Positions 9,579 through 20,121 of a DNA stretch of 64,000 nucleotides are shown here, piece by piece; positions within the stretch are counted from its first letter, which is position 1; every line of letters starts with the position of its first letter. Under the pieces are notes generated by a model. That model saw only the letters and a program-made list of their open reading frames with translations. It ran no database searches and had not been told where the DNA came from. The position numbers and the translations under genes were made by a program. This stretch comes from Gnetum montanum (taxonomy: Eukaryota; Streptophyta; Gnetopsida; Gnetales; Gnetaceae), in assembly GCA_015680685.1 (NCBI GenBank), contig MNCI01037641.1, positions 96,120 to 160,119 on the forward strand. Direction: 5' to 3'.

Positions 9579-10571
9579 GTGAGTGATTTTTAGTCATCTT
9601 TGATTTTTTCTATCCTGTTCCTTTGACGAATTGATTTTCTTATTCCTTTGACGAATTGATTTTCTTGTTTCCCATGGCAGTTTAACTCTCATGTCAATAT
9701 CGTTTATATAAATACCAATTTCGTTTTACGCTGGTACTAATTTTGCTTTTACATAAAAGCAATTTGGCTTTTCCATCCGACCACTTTTGCTATTTTATTA
9801 CTGGTACTAATTTTGCTTTTACATAAAAGCAATTTAGCTTTTCCATCCGACCACTTTTGCTATTTTATTAAGCTATATAGACCGACTGTATAAAACCTGT
9901 ATGGAGGGCCAACACCAACTTCAAAATTAACAGAGGTCACTAGTATTCAAAGAAAATTTAATGGTTAATGGTTTACTGAATTTTCTGGAGAAATTCATTT
10001 TCAACTATAGTGAAATTGGTTTGACTTAACAGTAACTTGAAAATAAAATTAGTAGAAAATTTAATAATCAATGAATTATTTTGGTTTCCCATAAAATCTC
10101 TTTATAAGATAATGAAGCACAGTAAATCATTAATACCGGGAGCCTCAATGCACTGTCTTCTTAGCAGACTTTCCTTGAAGAAAGGTTACCGTTTTTCTTA
10201 GTGGCCATGCGAGGTTTGACTCATGTCTTCTAACTTAAAAAACAAGCACTATACCATTTGAAGTCAATGATCCTAATAAAATATTAAGTACAATATATTT
10301 ACATGATTCAAAATTTCAATTTATGCTTAAGAGGTTTAAATTTTAAAGACATTTACTGTTAAAGGTATCTTTTTTAATAATAGCAAGCTTTAACTAGTGT
10401 TTATGGTTTGCACTTAAAGTTAAGGTGGTTTTCCTTGTCAATCCTTCCCACAGGCATAAATTTTACAGGATATAGGATACCATACAGGAACATTTATAGA
10501 GCAAATGAACATATATCAAAATTAATATGTCTTTTAAAAAAAATTGTTTTAAGCCCTTTGATTTTTAACAG
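9579..10571 (+). other. TNL intron 1 with two tandem duplications
   Basis: This GT-AG intron (donor GTGAGT at 9579, acceptor TTTTTAACAG ending 10571) separates the TIR and NB-ARC exons, the usual position in TNL genes. It contains a 25-bp tandem duplication (9618-9642, 9643-9667; last base differs) and a 70-bp tandem duplication (9731-9800, 9801-9870; one difference seen). Confidence 0.85.
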
Positions 10572-11710
10572 GGAACTTGGCATGACCGTTGTCAACCATA
10601 TATGCAAGCTACTTGATGTTGGATCTATAGCTACTTCTAACAAAGTAGTTGGAATAGAACAACAAGTACTCAGCACAGTCAGTGATATAATGAGATGTCG
10701 TCAAAATGGGCTTGGGGTAACACTAGTTGAAATAAGTGGCATGGGAGGCATCGGAAAAACCACATTTGCAAAAGCACTTTATGATAAAATTTACAGTCAA
10801 TATGATAGGTATCGCTGCTTCATTGAAGATGTAAATGGACTCGTAGAGAAATATGGTGTAAATGAACTCCACAGACAGCTTATTAGTATGCTTTTCAGAT
10901 ATGATTTTACAAAAGAAATAAGAAGGGAAGTAAATAGTGCTTTAAGCGAGAAATTGTACAATGCAGAAATTTTAGTGGTGTTAGACAATATTCATCGGAA
11001 AATTCCTTTAAGTACTGTGTTTATTGAGGATGATGTTCCTCTAAGCCCTAGGAGCATCATCATTGTAACGAGCAGGGAAAATGGAGTTCTGAAGCATGAC
11101 CCTCTAATTCAAAGGTACTGTCAAAGTTTGATTGAGGTAAAAATCTCATATTTAGACTTTTCTACATCAATGCAAATATTTTGCCAGTATGCATTTGCAG
11201 GAATTGAAAATGTGAATAATGAATTCAATGAGCTGATGAATAAGATTGTTGCAAAATGTCATGGAATACCGTTAGCATTGATTTCAGTTGGCACCAGCCT
11301 TTATGGAAAGGATATTGATTCCTGGAAATATTTATGGAATTGTATAAAAGATTCTTTGGTACCTGATCTGAAAAAAATTTTAGAATTCAGCTATAACAAT
11401 CTTGCTACAGAGTTGGAAAAATGCTTATTCTTAGATGTAGCAACTATTTTTATAAGGGAGAAACAGAAACTCCTTGTTGATTTTCGGTGGCAAAGTGATG
11501 AAGCAGATGCTGAATTTGAAATTCGATATGCTCTTAATGTGTTGAAGAAGAATCATTTGATTCATGTGTCTTCTTCTGATGATGCTGATGGTGTTTTATA
11601 TATGCACAATGTGTTTGTGGACTTGGGTAGGAGCATAATTAAAGATGAAGATTCATGCCCTGGAGGTCGCAGCCTTGTGTGGGATCCTTTAGATGTCAAA
11701 AACATAAACA
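10572..11710 (+). CDS. TNL exon 2: NB-ARC nucleotide-binding switch domain
   Basis: This is the ATPase switch of a TIR-NB-ARC-LRR immune receptor. The exon is open throughout, about 380 codons, and joins exon 1 in frame. Visible motifs are the P-loop GMGGIGKTT (10738-10764), kinase-2 'ILVVLDNI' (about 10968-10991), RNBS-B 'SIIIVTSRENGVL' (about 11053-11091), GLPL as 'HGIPLAL' (about 11260-11280), the TNL-type RNBS-D region 'ECLFLDVATIF' and, at 11602-11610, MHN where MHD is canonical. The likely donor GTATGA at 11711 leaves one extra base, so the splice to exon 3 is out of phase unless another donor is used. A weaker phase-0 donor is GTCAAA at 11695. The exon itself shows no decay, unlike the exons on both sides, which suggests recent inactivation. 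Confidence 0.9.
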
Positions 11711-11853
11711 GTATGACTTTGTAATTATTTGATACTGAAATTTGGATTTGCTTTCTTTTTAGTAAAATGACTAGTGTTTTTTTTTTCTCCAACATAATCC
11801 TTGTTCTTTACATGCAAAGGAAATTACTTGAGAGCAATGTCTTTAAATTTCAG

Positions 11854-11992
11854 GGAACTGAAAAGGTGAAAGTATTGAGCTTGGTTTCAAAAGGCGAAGT
11901 TGTTTTGGATGAAGAATGTCCATGGTCTGTAGATGCTTTCAGCAAAATGTCATCTTTGCAAATTTTGATCCTTCATGGCCATTGCATTGAAG
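11854..11992 (+). CDS. TNL exon 3: NB-ARC to LRR linker
   Basis: Acceptor AAATTTCAG ends at 11853 and donor GTATTC starts at 11993. The exon encodes 'GTEKVKVLSLVSKGE' followed by 'DAFSKMSSLQILILHG', which is the usual TNL 'GTE.V.G..L' linker and first LRR after the NB-ARC. It ends in phase 1 and joins exon 4 in frame. Confidence 0.85.
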
Positions 11993-12117
11993 GTATTCCA
12001 TTATTTAATTACTTAGCAAATGAACATATATTATTTCATTTAATGTATTTTCAGATATTTTTTATTTAGAAATGGTGATAACGTTGGATTTATTTTTATT
12101 TTATTATGTTGATCAAG

Positions 12118-12269
12118 GTGATCTTTCCAAGTTATCAAAGAGACTGCTATGGTTGAAATGGACCAATTTTCCTTACCATGAGATTCCTCAAACACTATGG
12201 TTAAAACATTTGAGAATCTTACAAGTGAGCGGTCAACACCTGATGCATCTATGGGAACATCTTCCACAG
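12118..12269 (+). CDS. TNL exon 4: first LRRs
   Basis: The exon runs from the AG at 12116-12117 to the GTGAGA donor at 12270. It encodes 'LSKLSKRLLWLKWTNFPYHEIPQTLW' and 'HLRILQVSGQHLMHLWEHLPQ', the standard TNL 'L.WL.W...P...IP' repeat. The phases on both sides agree with exons 3 and 5 (phase 1 in, phase 0 out). Confidence 0.85.
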
Positions 12270-12845
12270 GTGAGATTCAATAAAGCACTGTTATAACAGT
12301 TAGAACAGACTGAGAGTCTGCATGCTAAATTTTTAAAAATGCATTAAACTTCTAAAATTGAGAGTTTCATTCCATGTTTGTATATTTCCAGATTTTTCCT
12401 TTAAATATTTTAGATCTCAAAAAAAATTATAAATGCCACTTAATAACCATAAAGTCATAATTCATAATTGAGCAATAATAGAATTGCTGTAATAACATTA
12501 TATAAGTTGCATAATTTCAACTATTTAAGTCAAGTTTTTGGTTTAAAATTTATTGTAATCTAAAATAAAATAACTTTTATAACTCTATTCTATTGAAACA
12601 AGGCTAGAATAATGATAATGAATATATATTAACATGAGTAATTAATTAAGAGTAATTTTAAAATAAAATAGAAAACACATGGAAAACGGAAGACAATATT
12701 TGTTTGCACTTGGCAACGTTATTTTAAATTTACCTTTATTTAAAGACAAAATCCAAAAGAAAATCTTCCCTAATTTCTTTTTAAGAAAATAAATAGTTAT
12801 GTGATATACATTTCTAATAAAAATCCAATGCCGTGCATTTAACAG

Positions 12846-14506
12846 GAGGCTCCAGCAAAATTGAGACAACTTAATTTAATGCATTGCAGAAATCTGCAAA
12901 AGCTTTCGGAATCAATGGAAAAGCTTAGGCACTTATCATTCATGGATCTGTCTGATTGCACATCTTTGGAAATTATACCAGATAGCTTTGGCCAGCTAAA
13001 TGGACTGAAAGATCTGAGATTATCTGGATGTCATGCATTGAAACAGTTGCCAGAGACTTTTGGAGATTTGACAAGGTTACATAGATTTGAGGATAGAATG
13101 TTTTGCGTTGGTGTCATTACCAAAGTCGATTGGGAAACTACAAGCATTGGAATCTCTCTATTTGGGGGAATGCCATGCATTGAAATTGTTGCCTGAGACC
13201 TTTGGAGGTCTTACAAGCTTGGTTGATTTAAACATCCATAGATGTTCTTCATTAGTGTCATTGCCAGAGTCATATGGCTGCAATTAGGTTTCATATGGCT
13301 GCATGAATGCACGTCTTTGGAATTCATTCCAGATAGCTTTGGGCAATTACAAGGATTGAAATCTCTCAATTTGAGAAAATGTAATTCATTGAAACTGATG
13401 CCCGAGACTTTTGGACATCTGACAAGCTTCAGTTTCTTGAAGATGCCAGGATCACTCCGGGAACACTTGCAATTAACAAGCCTGGATATCCGCTTTGACG
13501 AGCATTTGAAAGGGCGACAACCGTCATTGTCATGCTTGACAAACTTATATAACCTCAATGAGTCAGGGTGTTGCAAAAAAAAAAATTTCAATAGAGCCGC
13601 TCCAAGGGGTAAGGCCCCCATCCAGTTTGTATCTCTCCTTAACAAATGACGATAATATGGAGCTTGCAGAGCTGCTAGACTTTGAATTTTGGAAAAAAAT
13701 ATTCAATTTTGAATTGCCAAGTTCCTCAACAGCAGAATCATCTCACATGGCTGCTGCGCGAGGTTGGCCAAGCCATCCAAATTAATCAAAAGAGAGGCAC
13801 TGCTGCCAATTTGCTAAGGGAATTTGAGTTACTTGGCATTTATTTCATGGAATCTGCCAGCCATCTGTCCCATGAAATGCCTACTGAATGTTGAAGGCAT
13901 TGTGAATTTATCAGAACTGCCTCAATCTCTGGGTAACCTTTCGCATTTAAAGCGACTGAATCTCATTAATTGTTAAATCTCCAAAAGCTTCCCGACAGTG
14001 CAGGCAGTCTTTCATGTCTCAAAAATCTTTTATTAATTGGATGTTTGAATTTAGAAGAGTTGCCAGACACAATTGGCAACTTAAAAAATCTTACAGAACT
14101 AAGGATTTGTACTTGCCTTGCTTTCAAAGGACTGCCGTCTTCCCTGGGGAATCTTTCTCGTCTGAGAGATTTAGAGGTGCCAGACTGCTGGATGGTGGAA
14201 GTAATACACACGAAGGCATTTAGTCTCGAGTATCTTCATGTACGCGGCTGCGTTAACCTCAGAAGAATTATTGGGCCTCTAGACCTTTCCAAGCTTAAAA
14301 ATATTGTAATTGAAGGGTGTTTGAACCTGAGAGAAATCATGGTAAGAAGAGTGTGTTTCAACAGGTTGCATAATCTCTCTGTCACAGGGTGTTACCGGTT
14401 AACCTTCCTGAAACACCTCACGGAACATCTGCCTCTGCCGTACGGTTCTTGGTTCTTGTCGCTATCACTCAACTACCACGACATGTTCAGTGAATCATAC
14501 TCCGAG
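12846..14506 (+). pseudogene. TNL exon 5: LRR array and post-LRR region, with several frameshifts
   Basis: After a 576-base intron (acceptor TTTAACAG ending 12845) the frame encodes LRRs of about 24 residues of the 'L.SL.L.EC.ALK.LPETFGGLTSL' type, which in TNLs form the recognition surface. The reading frame changes at about 13085, 13290, 13560, 13680, between 13865 and 13884, and again near 13975. There are stops at 13287 and just before 13980. Compared with the copy at 53040, part of one repeat is lost and rearranged near 13265-13310. The post-LRR part (13990-14506) is still open and ends at a GTAAAT donor-like site at 14507. The protein cannot be made full length. Fragments remain easy to recognise, so decay is recent. 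Confidence 0.85.
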
Positions 14507-15020
14507 GTAAATATGCAATTTTATTTCTAATTTGCATTGAAACTGTTTATTTAGAGTTAGATCTCGTATGACCCGGTGCTTGGTGCTCACCATTACCTGT
14601 GTAGGTCAACATAAAATAGGCTAATAAGAATTGAATTTGTAACCTGCATCCTATATCTTAGATAACGATGATGATTTTATCAGGAAACCATTTCATGAAT
14701 TAATGCAACTAATTATCTGGTATAAATTTAAACTAATTAGTAGCAGATTGTTTGATTATTATCCCCAATGTCTTGGTGAATTATGTTAAGCTCAGACGTT
14801 ACGAACCATGTTGGAGAAACCGTCAGGCTATGGAGCAGCATTAAATTTTAAAGCGAGCCCAGCATTGTTTTCAGCAGTGCAGGAACAGGTCAGAGATTTG
14901 GTCGGCAACAGTGAACATAAGTGCGTCTTTCGTAAACTTCCCCATACAAATGACCTCCAATCCCATTTATTCCAACAGCGGTGGTGCTGTGTTTTATTTC
15001 TGCAAGCAATAAGTTGAAGC
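14507..15020 (+). other. 3' end of the TNL locus (intron and terminal region)
   Basis: About 14716-15015 is matched at 55141-55390 beside the second LRR copy. It contains a short open stretch (14808-15017) that may be the last exon or 3' UTR. The intervening 14525-14715 is not shared with the second copy, which has a different segment of about 840 bases there. I cannot assign a product. Confidence 0.5.
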
Positions 15021-15099
15021 ATTGTTCTATTTTTCTATAAATCTTATATCATGTTGAATATAAGTCTTGGGTTATACCTATAATGCAATTATGTTGAGT

Positions 15100-16180
15100 T
15101 CCAATATCCACCTTAAACAAGTGTTGGTTTTGGTAGCCTTGTGTGGTGTGAACTTTCATGGTTAAAAGTAATTTCACAAGTCAAGTGTTTGAAGTTTTAT
15201 GGATCTCAAGGGTTTCATCAATAGATTTGATTTCTCTAGAATGATGGGTTGTGCAAAACATTGTAATTAAATGATGGGTTGTGCAAAACATTATAATTTC
15301 TCAAGGGTTACCAAATGATGCATTGTGCAAAACATTATAACCAAATATTAGCAACATAAAATAGAATTAATACAATAGAGAAAAGCTTTCAGAATGGAGT
15401 CAGAGAGAAACAAGGGAGATGAAGAGGAAAGTAGCTTCTTCAAATCTTTAAGAAAGATCACAAGGAGTACAAAGTTGTTGCTCCTTCAAAGGAATTGTTG
15501 AACAAGAGATCATACATTCTCAATTCATTGTTGATAACCAAACCCATGATGAATTTAAATAGATAGGTTACAATAATAGAGACAACACACATAGTTAACT
15601 CTAACATGTCTTCGTGTTCTTATAAGAACATGTTTTATTTCCCTGTTGTTGTATTAATTGTTTTTGTGCCACTAATATTTGGTTACAAAGTTTTAGCACA
15701 ACACATGATTTATAACATTTCACCAATAGATTTAATTTCTCCAAAATTATCATTTCCCCATAGGGATTCTAAATTCCCTCCAACATCTTTTACAAATGCT
15801 AAAACTTCTATTGTTTTATTGATACAAAAAGTTTTGTTGATTCTCATAATGCATATTTACCAACTAATGAACAAAAATTTGTGACGTCCTCTTCTAGTGA
15901 TGTTGACGCAAATAAGATGCTTGATTTTGTTCTTCCTAATGATGTGTATAAGTTGTTAGTTGCTGATCTTACATCATGATATGTACTTATTCAAATTTTG
16001 AGTTACCTACCTTGCACTCAAAGGTTTGCTTTATAGTTAAATCATGAGATGTAAAAATTCAACATTTAAGTCATTCATGCTAGATATTATTCTTATTTTT
16101 TCTACTTGTTAAGTTAGGTGAGGATTTGATGGTGTAATGTGCCCTAAATATAGGATCATTTATACATAAACGTGTAATGT
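15100..16180. other. Intergenic region with a short tandem repeat
   Basis: Three copies of a motif of about 32 bases containing ATGATGGGTTGTGCAAAACA lie at about 15240-15345; the third reads GATGCATTGTGC. The rest is AT-rich without a recognisable gene. Confidence 0.45.
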
Positions 16181-16189
16181 TGATTATTC

Positions 16190-16600
16190 GTACATTATTT
16201 TGATATCCAATCAAAAGAATATTATAAAGTTCCATATTTTGTCAAGCTATTTGATATTCCAGTGCTTTTTTAGAGGGTTGAGCAACAAATTATTAGCCTT
16301 CTTGGTTCCATTAAGCATATGGAATCTATTTCCATGCTATTAGATTCTTGTTGATAATTTTTTTGCTTGAAATTAATCTTTTTAATTGTAAAAAGGAATT
16401 AGTATTGCAAGTAGGTAGGAAGATTTATATTCAACCAATTATATATTATAATCTTTCTAATTCTTCTAATTGTCGTCATTATGAAGGATATTTATTTAAT
16501 GTTTGTTCTTTTCTGCTCAAGAAGCAAGATACTCAAGAAAAAAGAAACCATGTTGAAGTTGAGAATAGAGATAATACTCTAAAGCTGAAGATATAAAAAA
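16190..16600 (+). pseudogene. LINE ORF1 relic (DUF4283 and zf-CCHC_4 like)
   Basis: Broken frames read in the order of the gag-like ORF1 of plant LINEs: '..LFDIPVLF', 'IISLLGSIKHMESISM', then 'EINLFNCKKELVLQVGRKIYIQPIIYYNL' and a decayed Cys/His knuckle 'NCRHYEGYLFNVCSF'. In intact relatives the last block is of the form C-x2-C-x4-H-x4-C. Key cysteines are missing. The identification rests on the succession of motifs. Confidence 0.45.
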
Positions 16601-16619
16601 TTAAAATGATTAGAATGAT

Positions 16620-17960
16620 CAAATGACAATAAAAAAACTAGAGAAGGTAGAAGCTTTTGTAAATACTTTTACTACAGGAAATATTGATCAATTTTTTGCT
16701 AATTTAACAAGAATATTGTGAAGTCAAAGATTAAAACTAATATTAATAAGGAGGTTATAGCTAATGGTAAAGATTCTCAATGTAAGCTTAAAAAATGTGA
16801 TGAAGTAATGATGATAAAGAGTTTTTGTCACCATCTTCTATTGAATTTAATTTTTCTACAAATATTGATATTTTACGATAAGTTTCTTCTCTTGATTTTT
16901 AAAAGCATCAACTGTAAGATTGTACACTTAAGTAGACATCCCTAAAATTCAAATTTGTTCATGATAGATGACTTTAGTAGTTAACTCATTGTCTTATTAG
17001 ACAAGAGGAATTGTTATATTATTTGATAATATTTCAATAAAGTATTTTATTGGCTATATTGGACCATCATTTTGAGTGATGGTAAGGTGCTCATTTCTTA
17101 AGTTAAAGATTTGGATTCAAGCACTCAAAGAGGTTAGGCTTTTACTCATCTACCAACCCTTCTAGGACCTTGCTTAGTCAGATAAGCACTCTAGTTCTAG
17201 GTGATGATCCTTTATTTTATTAGCTATATATCTTAGGGTGTACTTATAGTGATTTTTTTATATACAAATAATAAGGTGTTACCTAGTGATAATACTTTTA
17301 ATTTGATAACTTTAAGTTATAGATTTAATTCTAGTTGGTAATACTAAGTTATAAAGTTCTAATTTCAACAAAGTTGCTGAGAAACAAAAGAAAAATAGAG
17401 GACAATAGTAGGTATGCCAGAAGAGCTAAAATAGGTATGTTGAGATGCAAAAGAATGCTCATACTAAGGAACTTGACCTATGAAACAAGAATATTGTGTG
17501 CAAATACTATAACTTTCTATTTTATTTTATTTTATTTAAATGTGATGCATTGCTCTTTTTAGTTTAAAATAGGAGAGTATAAGTACCCTCTCTATGGCTG
17601 TAGAAAGGTCACGTGATGACTTTTCAAGGCTCATAAGACAATGGAAAAATTTACATCGCCAATGACCTAAAAAAGAAGGTGCCTTATTTGATTATGTACC
17701 ATAAATTGCACTTATGATGAATCTATTTTGAAAACTCTTTTCTTGCATCTTATGACAATTCTGAATGATAAAGAGATAGATATTATACAAAAATGTTTTG
17801 TAATTATCAAGAGGAATTGAACGTAAGATCTAGATTTAGAAAAATCTGAATTCTGAAATATCAAAATTATTGATTTAGAAATTGAACCTTCAACCTGTGA
17901 ATATACATATTTCATTGATTTTTTTAATAGGGATCATGAAGAGAATTGAACTCATGACTT
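16620..17960. other. Intergenic region with SINE-like fragments
   Basis: It contains one copy of the repeat of the 5329-5995 family (17072-17212) and two fragments of the SINE seen at 3508 (tail at 17217-17255, head at 17279-17345). No gene is recognised. Confidence 0.45.
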
Positions 17961-17965
17961 ATTGC

Positions 17966-17970
<5 letters not shown>

Positions 17971-18026
<56 letters not shown>
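17971..18026. repeat. (GA)28 microsatellite
   Basis: Twenty-eight uninterrupted GA units are followed by a short A run and an ambiguous base N at 18032. The N suggests that the tract length may not be exact. Confidence 0.95.
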
Positions 18027-18030
<4 letters not shown>

Positions 18031-18039
18031 ANTTAAAAG

Positions 18040-19031
18040 GAAATAAAAGAATACAAAAAGTTCAAAAACCATCCATTACTCCTTATTCCACCTACAAATA
18101 GGGAGAGGAGGAGAGGAAAAAAAGACACAAGGCAAAAGTAGTTAAGCAAAACAAAAAAAAGAGGATACAACAATAGGGAGTGTGGCTGGGAAGGGAGAGA
18201 AGACTACAGTTGCTACAGGAGATAACAAGGAGAAAGAGAACAAGTGCTGCATAGCAATCCAATATTATGGTAATTCTTTCTAGTAAGCAAGATATCTAAG
18301 CAAGGAGGTAAAATGATCCATCTCTGTTATGTTTGATAATGGTTAGCAAGGGTTGATTTTCTCAAACTTCTCTTTTCTTACTTACCTAACCACCTTCACA
18401 ATGCTTGTATGAAATTATCAAGATTGTTGTTGTAAGCTTAGATTGTTGAAACCTTTATTACTTTTTTTTATCTCTCCACTCGTCCTTTGCACTCTCACAC
18501 CTAAATGACTTGGATGAGAGTTGTTTCTGTAATCATTGAGAAACATCCATAATGATTTGGGACATTTTTGGCAAAAGATTGCCAACATGGGCCAAGGATC
18601 CTTGATATGAGGATTGCTATTGCTAGCAAAAAGTGAGAGTATCCTTGGGCCCATGGATAATTGTGAATGTTTTAAAATTGTTGAATTCTTAGGTTTTGGT
18701 TGGAATTTGGTTGCTGAACCCTCCCCCTTTGAATGCATAAATTTTGGATTTGAATCTTGAATTTACCTTTTTTTTTTCTTATACCTTCTCAAGTCTAATT
18801 TTGATATCTTTCTATAAGTTGATGAAGTAGGGGAAAACCTAGGATGTTAATTTATTGTTATGATCTATTTATTCGACTATTGAAGATATGAATTTCCTGA
18901 TTAAATGATTAACTGTAAAATGGTTACAAGGGTTAAATTCAAATGATCTTGTTTTGTGTGTTGTTGGAAATTATAAAATATTATTATGTCATTGAACAAA
19001 TTTGAGATTATTAATTTATCTTCTTTTGTGG
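18040..19031. other. Intergenic region, no gene recognised
   Basis: A minus-strand open frame at 18418-18738 has no recognisable domain and no splice or promoter context. It is probably fortuitous. Confidence 0.35.
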
Positions 19032-19036
19032 TCATT

Positions 19037-19925
19037 TGATGAGTGGTGAGGTACCCCTACACTCAACCATACAAATACGAGCGTTTCACGCACAATTCGA
19101 TTGAACTCTACAGATGGGCTAGTTGTGGTGTCTAGATAGTTACTCGTTGATCGCAGTTCACTGTCTTCCCACCTGGACTAGTATTGACTTTGTCACGTAT
19201 GGTTTAGTCCAAAGTGAGATGTATGATATGTTCCTAAACTAATGCTACTCCTGAAGGCAATGGAAAATAACTTTAATTAAACTAGGAGGAAAAGGGAGAG
19301 AGAGTTATGCTAAGAGGAAATAGGGGGGGGGGGGGGGGGGGGAGAATCTAAACTAGCCTAAATGCGATGAGCATCTATTCCTTAATCATCCATACACATC
19401 TTAGGTCTCGTGCATGACTACCACTGGGATTACCAAGTGCATGGCCTGCATATTCTATTGGGATACAAGTAGTCACACGTAGATGCTCGTGATCAAGTCA
19501 TACCCATTCTGTGTTTAAGGAATTTAGGGTGAAGAGATATTAACCACAAAAATAATAATTAAATAATTAAACTAAGTGGATGCTACAATGATGAAGTAAT
19601 CTTGATCTTTATTGCCGGTTATGTGCGTGTCTAAGTACATCACACTCGAATAAAGGATGTCGTACAATTACAATCATCACACTGCGGGCATGCATTGGGA
19701 GAAAGGGTTGAGAGAGAGAAAGAAATGAACTACTTCTAAAACTAACTATTTATAAAACTTAAGGACTGATTCCTCTTGTGTGCCTACATGTGTATTTATA
19801 GGCTCACGTAGGAGTCACGATATCGTGTATACGATATCATTGTTAGGCTGCAATATTGCATACTCGATATTGTGGATCCAATATCGTGGCTTCGATATCG
19901 CCACCTGATGAATCGCAATTCATCG
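19037..19925 (-). repeat. 3' LTR of the 19-28 kb element
   Basis: Collinear with 27054-27897. It differs by scattered substitutions and by a run of 20 G at 19323-19342 that the partner LTR lacks. The final CA is mutated to CG at 19924-19925. GATATC-type palindromes lie at about 19815-19905. Confidence 0.85.
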
Positions 19926-20121
19926 TACCCCCACGACTGAATGAAAACTCGTCCTCGAGTCAAAATGAGAACAAGCCCCATTGATTACATAGTGGATAGG
20001 TATGGGATTATTGATTGACAAGAAATTTATTCATGCCACAGTGGAGAACTCAATAGAACAAAATTGGGACATGACACATAAAAAAAATGCAAAATCACAA
20101 AATTGCAAAATTTTGTGGAAC

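Noticed and set aside
18418-18738. 106-codon minus-strand frame as a gene
   Set aside because: No domain, no supporting context and composition typical of chance frames.
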